NCBI GenBank assembly: GCA_016199015.1
Contig: JACQHN010000406.1
Location: forward strand, 1 to 6,331
DNA from: Nitrospira defluvii
GTDB taxonomy: Bacteria > Nitrospirota > Nitrospiria > Nitrospirales > Nitrospiraceae
Reading direction: 5' to 3'
DNA length: 6,331 nucleotides
The notes under the pieces are model-generated. The model was not told where the DNA came from. It made no database searches and saw nothing but the letters and a program-made list of their open reading frames with translations. The translations under genes and the position numbers were made by a program. Shown here piece by piece: positions 1-5,029 of the stretch (positions are counted from its first letter, which is position 1; each line of letters starts with the position of its first letter).

Positions 1-349
1 TCGCCCCCGTAATGCTTGATGTGAGACTGCCATTAATATTCGACAGATTCGAACCAGTCACTCGATTGATGATGTTTACAATGTTGCTCGGTCCTGTGAA
101 TGTCGCAGTCTGTCCCGTATTTACATTGAAATCACTGAAACTATGAAACAGGTTGTTCCCGCGAATCTGTCCTGCAGCGTTCTGTGCTCCGATGGTGAAG
201 TTCGGTCCCGCGAGAGGCCCTGCAGTTTGCCCTAGACTTCCATCGCGGACAATCTGACCATAGGCGTCCCCACATACAAATGCGCTAGCTGCAAGAAGCA
301 GACATACCATTCGTGTCAACCAGCACCGCTCGAACAGCATGGCAATCAT
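1..349 (-). CDS. TpsA exoprotein (filamentous haemagglutinin N-terminal domain), 5' part only
   Basis: This is the N-terminal 116 codons of a two-partner secretion exoprotein; the gene runs off the left edge. Residues 1-32 form a Sec signal peptide with a hydrophobic stretch (VCLLLAASAFVC) and a likely cleavage after AYG. The mature start IVRDGSLG is followed by motifs typical of the TPS/haemagglutination activity domain: GNNLFHSFSDFNV, then a TATFTGP strand, then NIINRVTGSNLSNINGSL. The NPNG motif expected next in this family lies outside the window. Family members are exported through the inner membrane by Sec, recognised by the POTRA domains of a TpsB partner and folded into a long right-handed beta-helix at the cell surface, often as adhesins. 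The partner tpsB lies 53 bases upstream on the same strand, the usual order. The start at 349 has an ideal Shine-Dalgarno; an in-frame ATG at 340 is a weaker alternative. The passenger's function cannot be told from this fragment. Confidence 0.9.
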   Translation of the reverse strand, partial: MIAMLFERCWLTRMVCLLLAASAFVCGDAYGQIVRDGSLGQTAGPLAGPNFTIGAQNAAGQIRGNNLFHSFSDFNVNTGQTATFTGPSNIVNIINRVTGSNLSNINGSLTSSITGA

Positions 350-355
350 GTCTGG

Positions 356-360
356 CCTCC
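356..360 (-). promoter_or_regulatory. Ribosome binding site of the TpsA gene
   Basis: GGAGG (within TTAGGAGG on the minus strand) sits six bases before the ATG at 349. It favours that ATG over the second in-frame ATG three codons downstream. Confidence 0.75.
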
Positions 361-402
361 TAACATAGAGAGACAGGTCAATCGCATGTGCCCATGTACA
401 AA

Positions 403-2205
403 TCAGAACGCCTCAACCACCAGCTGCAGATGCACGCCGTGGTCCTGCAAGTTGTCGCGCCCCGTATCGAATTTCTTGAGCTGCTTTCCCCAATAGACCT
501 CAAATCGGCTTCCACGCCAAAAGTTCCAGATCGCCCCGATGCCGGCACTGGAGAGGGTCTTCGGAGGGCTCGTAGGAGTGGACACGTTGGTCTCCCACCC
601 GTGGCCAATATCGAAGAAGGGCGCGAGAAAGACCGTATCCACGCCGGCCTTGGTTGTATAGACCGGGACCCGCAGTTCGACCGACGCCATCGCCGCGTTG
701 TCGCGAATCAAGGTGTACTCGCGATAGCCGCGGACGCTGTACCGGCCTCCAACGGCCACCTGTTCGAGCGGAAACAGGTGGTCATTCGACAATTGGACGA
801 GGCCCCGCCCCACCAACTGTGTCCGCCAGAAGGGCAATTGCCGAATGAGCTGAGCTTGGCCCATCCAGGAAAAGAAACGCGCGTCCGGCAGATTTGAATC
901 TGCGTTAGACGTGGCGCCCATGGCGCCGATGCCGACCGAAAATCGCGATAAAGCGGAAATCACCTGATCGACCGATCGGCGGGTATATTCCTGGCCGAAT
1001 CGAAGAGCCGTCACACGAAACTTCCCATCGGGAGACCCGGCAATGAATTCAAAGGGCTGTCCCAACAGGAAACTCTTGTTTCGCTCGTGTTCACCGGTCA
1101 AGGTGAGGGCAAATTCCTGATCGACTTTACGATAGACCGGATGGCGCAGGGAGATGCCGAAGATCTCCGCCTTATTCCGAATATCCAGATCTTCAAACGG
1201 GTCTTCCTTGACGGTAAAATCAAACCGTCGGTATTGGAGTGCAACGGTGGTGTCGTATCGATTCACGGGGATCGCGTAACTGAAATTGAGAATGGGGTCG
1301 ACTCCGGCCGATCGCCCATATTGCAGGCTCAACTGGTCACCGAATCCGAAGAGATTTTGATGCGCGAGGGTGATAAACCCCTGCTCGGCCCCGACGGTGG
1401 GTGATTGAAAGTTATTAAACTCCAGCCAGGCCTTCAAGGGATTGGCCTCCGCCACACGGACATTCAACGCACTCTCACCCCGCGCGAGACCAGGGCGGAG
1501 TTCCGCGTTGATGCGTTGAATGCGGGGATCGGCCTGCAACAGCTGTAACCGCTCCTGCAATGCCCCGACATTGAGCGGGGGGCCGGCCGCCGCATCAATC
1601 CGACTTTGAAAATACGACTGGCGAAACCAGCGCGCGTCTTCCACGTTGATCTCAGCCAGTTTGCCTTCGACAATCTGCACCGTAAGAAGGCCATCCGTCA
1701 CAGTTTGCTCAGGGATGAGGGCACCCGAGGTCACATACCCGTGATTGACGTAGTAGTACGTGAGGGCCAGTCGTAAGGCCTCGAGTTCTTCCGCGGTGAC
1801 ATCGCGATTGGTATAGGGTCCCGTGACCTCCGCCAGTTGTTGCGAGGTGAACGCCGTGTTCCCTACCAGATGCACGTCCTTGACGAAGATCTTGGGACCG
1901 GTAATCGGCTCACCAGGAACGGGCGGGGCCGGTGGCGGCACTTCAAGCGTCGGCGGCTGAGCCGGCGGCGGCTCTACCGGCAACTCGGGTGGCTTCGGTG
2001 GCAACGGAATACCGATTTGCGCGAGCACGGGAGCACTCAGAAAACTCGTGAGCGCGAAAATCGTGAGTGCGAGGACAATTGCGTCGGAACTGGTGAGCAG
2101 TTGACTTACAAGACTCTGTATCCGCTGAATTCTTCTCTGACATTTTTTCGCACGCGTTTGCGTTCCTGCGTGGGGCACGCTCCAGCTGTTAGGTTTGTCC
2201 ACCAT
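403..2205 (-). CDS. TpsB outer-membrane transporter of the ShlB/FhaC/HecB family (two-partner secretion)
   Basis: This 600-residue Omp85-superfamily pore translocates the adjacent TpsA protein across the outer membrane. Numbering is from the ATG at 2205. An unusually long basic N-region (1-40) precedes a hydrophobic core at about 42-55 and a likely cleavage after VLA at 62. A proline-rich linker follows (about 64-104, 19 prolines in 41 residues). POTRA 1 spans about 106-182 (IFVKDVHLVGNTAF, then a YYYVNHGYVTSGALIP segment typical of the family) and POTRA 2 about 183-253. A 16-strand-type beta-barrel fills about 258-600. The L6-loop signature VRGY is at 491-494 and the conserved FxDxG motif (FFDIGHGW) is at 530-537. 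The last residue is Phe, as expected for a BAM-assembled outer-membrane protein. Length fits the family. The longest frame starts at 2220, but that ATG has no Shine-Dalgarno, whereas the ATG at 2205 does. The gene order tpsB-tpsA supports a single operon. Confidence 0.93.
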   Translation of the reverse strand: MVDKPNSWSVPHAGTQTRAKKCQRRIQRIQSLVSQLLTSSDAIVLALTIFALTSFLSAPVLAQIGIPLPPKPPELPVEPPPAQPPTLEVPPPAPPVPGEPITGPKIFVKDVHLVGNTAFTSQQLAEVTGPYTNRDVTAEELEALRLALTYYYVNHGYVTSGALIPEQTVTDGLLTVQIVEGKLAEINVEDARWFRQSYFQSRIDAAAGPPLNVGALQERLQLLQADPRIQRINAELRPGLARGESALNVRVAEANPLKAWLEFNNFQSPTVGAEQGFITLAHQNLFGFGDQLSLQYGRSAGVDPILNFSYAIPVNRYDTTVALQYRRFDFTVKEDPFEDLDIRNKAEIFGISLRHPVYRKVDQEFALTLTGEHERNKSFLLGQPFEFIAGSPDGKFRVTALRFGQEYTRRSVDQVISALSRFSVGIGAMGATSNADSNLPDARFFSWMGQAQLIRQLPFWRTQLVGRGLVQLSNDHLFPLEQVAVGGRYSVRGYREYTLIRDNAAMASVELRVPVYTTKAGVDTVFLAPFFDIGHGWETNVSTPTSPPKTLSSAGIGAIWNFWRGSRFEVYWGKQLKKFDTGRDNLQDHGVHLQLVVEAF

Positions 2206-2213
2206 CTCCGTAG

Positions 2214-2218
2214 CCTCC
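2214..2218 (-). promoter_or_regulatory. Ribosome binding site deciding the tpsB start
   Basis: GGAGG lies eight bases before the ATG at 2205. It overlaps the upstream ATG at 2220, which itself has no purine-rich sequence before it. This places the start at 2205 and shortens the longest possible protein by five residues. Confidence 0.6.
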
Positions 2219-2284
2219 ATCCAGGCGTTTTAGACATAATGGAGACTTATGACGTGTGCACATCGTGTACCGGCTGACGCCAGA

Positions 2285-2303
2285 AACCGGTTATACCGGT
2301 TAT
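2285..2303. repeat. Perfect 17-base palindrome and overlapping 9-base tandem repeat
   Basis: AACCGGTTATACCGGTT (2285-2301) is a perfect inverted repeat with 7-base arms and a 3-base spacer. The same bases form a tandem duplication of ACCGGTTAT (2286-2294 and 2295-2303). A looser third copy, ACCGGCTGA, lies at 2269-2277. The palindrome is about 80 bases before the tpsB start, a plausible operator position. The binding protein is unknown. Confidence 0.5.
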
Positions 2304-2330
2304 AAAGGACAGTACTACTAAACACTTTGA

Positions 2331-2348
2331 TATGATTAGTATGATTAA
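2331..2348. repeat. 9-base tandem duplication (TATGATTAR x2)
   Basis: TATGATTAG is followed directly by TATGATTAA. The unit length equals that of the other tandem pair 45 bases away. It lies in the AT-rich pocket. Overlapping its edge, at 2320-2332 on the minus strand, is a sequence matching eight of the nine specified bases of the IHF consensus WATCAANNNNTTR; this is suggestive only. Confidence 0.4.
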
Positions 2349-2382
2349 ATACACCTCCATTGCCGGCTAAGCTCGACGATGA

Positions 2383-2396
2383 AATATTTTTATATT
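2383..2396. repeat. Short AT-only inverted repeat
   Basis: AATAT and ATATT flank TTTT, giving a 14-base all-AT inverted repeat. It is more likely a bend or unwinding element, or chance in AT-rich DNA, than a specific operator. Confidence 0.25.
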
Positions 2397-2421
2397 GAAC
2401 TGTCTCAGAACAGATACACTT

Positions 2422-2441
2422 CAGTATCCGATTAGATACTG
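2422..2441. repeat. 20-base inverted repeat, operator-like
   Basis: CAGTATC and GATACTG are perfect 7-base arms around the 6-base spacer CGATTA. No T-run follows on either strand, so it is not an intrinsic terminator. The geometry suits a dimeric helix-turn-helix regulator, about 220 bases upstream of tpsB. Confidence 0.4.
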
Positions 2442-2481
2442 CCAATGGGGACGGAATGCGCAGAATAACGTCGGCTCAGGT

Positions 2482-2536
2482 GTGAAGCCACAGGTGAAGT
2501 TCTGTCGGGTCAATTCCTGTGGCGTCCGCTTTTCAC
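2482..2536. repeat. Imperfect long stem: GCCACAGG / CCTGTGGC
   Basis: The 8-base perfect arms are at 2487-2494 and 2516-2523. They are extended by GTGAA (2482-2486) and TTCAC (2532-2536) across an 8-base one-sided bulge, with a 21-base loop. As RNA from the minus strand it would fold between the DUF4384 gene and tpsB. It lacks a U-tract. It could be a processing or attenuation structure, or chance. Confidence 0.3.
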
Positions 2537-2645
2537 GAACCTGGAGGGAATCAGGGCTGTTCTTTAGCGGAGGCGAAATCTGTATTGTCGGACAAGATGC
2601 ACAGGACTGTGGATGCGAGGAGGCGGTTCACTGGTCGGCACTACC

Positions 2646-3569
2646 TCAACGCCGATCTTTTCGATATCCCTCGACTGCGCGACTCACGGTCGTCAGCGTC
2701 ACCGCCTGCTCGACGCCCGCCACCTTCAGACCGCGTAAGCCATTCTGCAGGCCCTGCACATAGGCACGACCATCGTCGCACTCAGAAGATGTTCCTTGAA
2801 GGGAGGGATCAAACGGCTTGACGCCCACAATGGCCTTGATGGTTTCAGTCCCAAATGGATCTGTGACGGTGAACTGTTCCGGCGAACCAGCACTGCCGAA
2901 CGAATAGGTCTGCCCGCCCTTAATGAAGGCCTGCCCCCGATACAAATTTGGCACCAGGTGCACGACACACCCGTCGGCTTGAAAATAGTCGAGCTTCAGA
3001 TAGCCGTCGCGGTCGGACAGCACATGGATGACGACCTGGTCGCCTTCGGTAAAGCGTCCGTCTGGTCGATCGGTCCACACTCGCAGTCCAAAACCAGCAG
3101 AGGCCGTAACCATGGGAGCTTGTGCTTGCTGTGAGATCTCTTTCGCGTTAATTCGTTGTTTGATGAGTTCGTCCATCGACACGGGACTCATCCTCGCTGC
3201 AATTGTGATACAGATCTCCTGGCCATGCTTCTCCTCTTTCTCCACTCGGACCTGCTCGAGCATCCCTGCGCTGGCCGTCTGTACGATATCTTCTTCGAGC
3301 TGAAGATTCTTCACTTTGGAGGAGGACTGAACAAAAACCCTGTGAAGACGAACAGCGTCCTCTTGGGCCAATGTGATCGCGGCACGTTTAGCCTGAACGG
3401 GGGTCTCATTGTCACCATACTTATAGCAAGCAGACCCTTTAATTGGTTCTACCGGCCCGGTTTCCCCTGGGGTCTGACTCGCGTAGGCAAACCCTATCCA
3501 CGGCACCAACATCAACACGATTACACCCCAGGTACTGATTAACCACTTCGATCGCGCGCTGCTACTCAT
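2646..3569 (-). CDS. Secreted DUF4384 protein with an LPP20-like N-terminal module
   Basis: This 307-residue protein has a Sec signal peptide (hydrophobic about 14-28, likely cleavage after AYA at 30) and no lipobox, so it is probably periplasmic. Residues about 55-128 contain AKRAAITLAQ, KVKN, GML and a closing ICITIAARM strand; this resembles the LPP20/FlgT-N-like fold and lines up with the neighbouring lipoprotein. Residues about 159-250 match DUF4384: GLRVWTDRPDGRFTEGDQVV, then DRDGYLKLDYFQADG, then HLVPN followed by FIKGGQTYSF and an ETIKAIVGVKPF end. In known proteins DUF4384 is often found with peptidase, kinase or envelope modules; its biochemical role is not established. No catalytic residues are evident. 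The start at 3569 has GAGG four bases upstream. It lies 82 bases after the lipoprotein stop on the same strand, so co-transcription is likely. The C-terminal 50 residues are unassigned. Confidence 0.85.
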   Translation of the reverse strand: MSSSARSKWLISTWGVIVLMLVPWIGFAYASQTPGETGPVEPIKGSACYKYGDNETPVQAKRAAITLAQEDAVRLHRVFVQSSSKVKNLQLEEDIVQTASAGMLEQVRVEKEEKHGQEICITIAARMSPVSMDELIKQRINAKEISQQAQAPMVTASAGFGLRVWTDRPDGRFTEGDQVVIHVLSDRDGYLKLDYFQADGCVVHLVPNLYRGQAFIKGGQTYSFGSAGSPEQFTVTDPFGTETIKAIVGVKPFDPSLQGTSSECDDGRAYVQGLQNGLRGLKVAGVEQAVTLTTVSRAVEGYRKDRR

Positions 3570-3651
3570 AATGCCTCACTGCATGCCAAATCCTTGCCAT
3601 TACAACACCCTGTTTGCGTCGCCGGATTCTTCATCTCGCTTCTCACCATCA

Positions 3652-4656
3652 TTAGGAACCGGCCCGATCGACGATCAGAATAACTTGCGCCTTCTCCAAG
3701 AATTCGAAGTGATCCTTTACGCCATGGATTGTCTGCGCGGCGGCATTGCTGATGACGAGATCTGTCTGGCTATTTCCTGCGGGTCGGAGCGCTTTCACAA
3801 AAAGTGGATTGTCGGTGACCTTAGGGTGGGTCTTTGCAGCAGCAGGATCAGATACATAGGCAGCGATTCCTTGGCTCTGCCGATACTTAGCCAGGACATA
3901 GCTCTGGGAATAGGCCTCCTGACCATCCTCCGTCAGAATTCTAGGAATCAACGCTGGACGAACCCCCATGCCGCGTGCATCAACGACGAGTCCCGTATAG
4001 GCCATGCCCGATTTGGGCGGCGCAGTCGGAAGCGTTTCTGCAACGAGCCTTTTTGCCGGCGGTGCATTCTTCGGCGCAAACGTCTCCGATACGCGTCCAG
4101 TCAATTTCATTTGCAGCGTGACTTCATACCCGCCCTTTTCCAACTGCCGCTCGTGAATAATTTTCGCATCCTCTACCATCCCCTGAACCTTCACTTGAAT
4201 CTCGTCACTTGTTGCCACGTAGTTTTTCACTGTCGTGGTGGAATCAACACGGATCGCCGTGAATGCCTCCAAAAGGTTTCGATAGGCGACGGACTGGGCC
4301 GCGCGCTTTGCTAATAATCGAGCCTGCGTGCTGTTGAGTGCGTCGGCCGGCGGGAAGCCGATCCCCGAGGCAGTCACAATACCCGCCGTCCAATCCACCA
4401 CTCCCTCTTGCCCCACCACTTCCGTATACGAACTCGAATCGGTTATAGCTCCCTGGCCATTGTGCGCGGTTGAAATTGCTGTGGAGGCGGCCGAGCTCTG
4501 GACCGGGGTCGAGGCGACAGCTGACGCGCCTGGCGGATTGGTCGAACTAGCGGTCCGCGTATCTGAAGCGCCCTTGTCCCGCACCTCCATATCGCCCTGA
4601 CATCCCATGGCCGACACTGCAATAAGTGCGATCAGACAGTGTTTCGTACGATTCAT
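3652..4656 (-). CDS. LPP20-family outer-membrane lipoprotein
   Basis: This is a 334-residue lipoprotein numbered from the ATG at 4656. Residues 1-18 (MNRTKHCLIALIAVSAMG) are a type II signal peptide with Cys19 as the lipidation site; Gln at +2 is not an inner-membrane retention signal, so the outer membrane is likely. Residues about 20-76 are an Ala/Ser/Thr-rich linker. The LPP20 module spans about 86-187: VDWTAGIVTASGIGFP, an AKRAAQSVAYRNLLEA helix, VDSTTTVKNY, IQVKVQGMVEDAKII and a YEVTLQMKLTG strand. A conserved-looking C-terminal part (about 218-334) begins TGLVVDARGMGVRPALIPRI and ends with the strand AQVILIVD, as in longer LPP20/FlgT-like proteins of delta-proteobacteria and relatives. 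Its function is not defined; related proteins are envelope or flagellum-associated. The longest frame starts at 4680, but a GGGAGG lies between that ATG and the tandem ATGATG at 4659/4656, and the shorter form has a proper signal peptide. Confidence 0.85.
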   Translation of the reverse strand: MNRTKHCLIALIAVSAMGCQGDMEVRDKGASDTRTASSTNPPGASAVASTPVQSSAASTAISTAHNGQGAITDSSSYTEVVGQEGVVDWTAGIVTASGIGFPPADALNSTQARLLAKRAAQSVAYRNLLEAFTAIRVDSTTTVKNYVATSDEIQVKVQGMVEDAKIIHERQLEKGGYEVTLQMKLTGRVSETFAPKNAPPAKRLVAETLPTAPPKSGMAYTGLVVDARGMGVRPALIPRILTEDGQEAYSQSYVLAKYRQSQGIAAYVSDPAAAKTHPKVTDNPLFVKALRPAGNSQTDLVISNAAAQTIHGVKDHFEFLEKAQVILIVDRAGS

Positions 4657-4662
4657 CATCTG

Positions 4663-4668
4663 CCTCCC
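4663..4668 (-). promoter_or_regulatory. Ribosome binding site deciding the lipoprotein start
   Basis: GGGAGG stands three bases before the ATG at 4659 and six before the ATG at 4656. Spacing favours 4656. It lies inside the longer frame that begins at 4680, which argues against that upstream start. Confidence 0.65.
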
Positions 4669-4680
4669 TTCGATTCTCAT

Positions 4681-5029
4681 TAGGAATCATGTCTAGCGAT
4701 CCCAGCACCGGAAACACTCAATAATCATGCCTTGAGCGTCGCTTTCAGGCACGGCATCGGTATGCGCTCCTTCAATCGGCACTCCTTCGAAGCCGTCCCG
4801 CAGATTCGGCACCCCATCTCTTTCATTCTGTCATCCCGACAGCCATTCCTTGTGAATACGGCCTATAACACGGGCTGCCACTCCGGGAGGGACGCCGGAA
4901 ATTCCACTCACAATACAAACATTTGCCAGCTTCACCTTCCGGTCACACAGTCTTGTTCTCACGCAAGGCTTTCGTATACCCTATGAGCCCATTAGGAACA
5001 CGGTTGCAACTCCCCACAATAGGCGTCTG
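4681..5029. other. Divergent intergenic region between the lipoprotein and kinase genes
   Basis: This stretch separates two divergently read genes and should hold both promoters. No RNA gene or supported reading frame was found. An 84-codon plus-strand frame at 4732-4986 begins with TTG, lacks a Shine-Dalgarno and resembles no protein I know. Only weak promoter-like hexamers were seen on the kinase side, and none of note on the lipoprotein side. A short interrupted palindrome, CTCAA/TTGAG with a 10-base spacer, lies near 4718-4737. Confidence 0.5.
4953..4980 (+). promoter_or_regulatory. Weak candidate promoter for the kinase gene
   Basis: TTGTTC (4953-4958) and TATACC (4975-4980) are 16 bases apart, giving three and four matches to the sigma-70 hexamers. 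It would leave a leader of about 40 bases before the kinase start. The match is poor and this is only the best candidate seen by eye. Confidence 0.2.

Larger units (their letters stand above)
2206..2645. other. Non-coding region upstream of tpsB, repeat-rich, probable control region
   Basis: About 440 bases lie between the stop of the DUF4384 gene and the tpsB start. No reading frame here has a ribosome binding site or recognisable protein. The part nearest tpsB is AT-rich: only 17 of 60 bases are G or C at 2301-2360. The region carries a 17-base palindrome, two separate 9-base tandem duplications, a 20-base inverted repeat and a longer imperfect stem, listed individually. TATAAC and TATAAA hexamers occur on the minus strand, but none has a convincing -35 partner, so no promoter is called. 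No GC stem followed by a T-run was found, so termination of the upstream gene pair is not visible. Inference: this is the promoter and operator region of tpsBA. Confidence 0.5.

Noticed and set aside
388..897. 169-codon plus-strand reading frame opposite the tpsB 3' end
   Set aside because: It lies antisense to a well-supported gene, has no ribosome binding site and no recognisable protein features; it is a shadow of codon bias.
2230..2445. 71-codon minus-strand frame in the gap before tpsB
   Set aside because: It starts with TTG, has no Shine-Dalgarno and runs across the palindromes and AT-rich pocket; it does not look coding.
2600..2611. CACAG-GA-CTGTG dyad just after the DUF4384 gene as a terminator
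   Set aside because: The 5-base arms with a 2-base loop cannot form a stable hairpin, and there is no T-run.
3571..4314. 247-codon plus-strand reading frame opposite the lipoprotein gene
   Set aside because: It is long but fully antisense to the LPP20 gene; its translation is Cys/Arg-rich with no domain pattern.
4732..4986. 84-codon plus-strand frame upstream of the kinase
   Set aside because: It has a TTG start, no Shine-Dalgarno and His/Ser/Arg-rich translation without hydrophobic or domain structure; the region is better explained as divergent promoters.
3650..4998. Nine-base word CATTAGGAA at 3650, 4678 and 4990, near three gene borders
   Set aside because: Three copies are more than expected for one word, but it was picked after the fact, spacing and placement relative to genes differ, and flanking bases do not match. 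I treat it as chance.
4681..5029. Sigma-54 type promoter (GG-N10-GC) upstream of the kinase or lipoprotein
   Set aside because: GGCAC words occur, but none has a GC element at the required distance.
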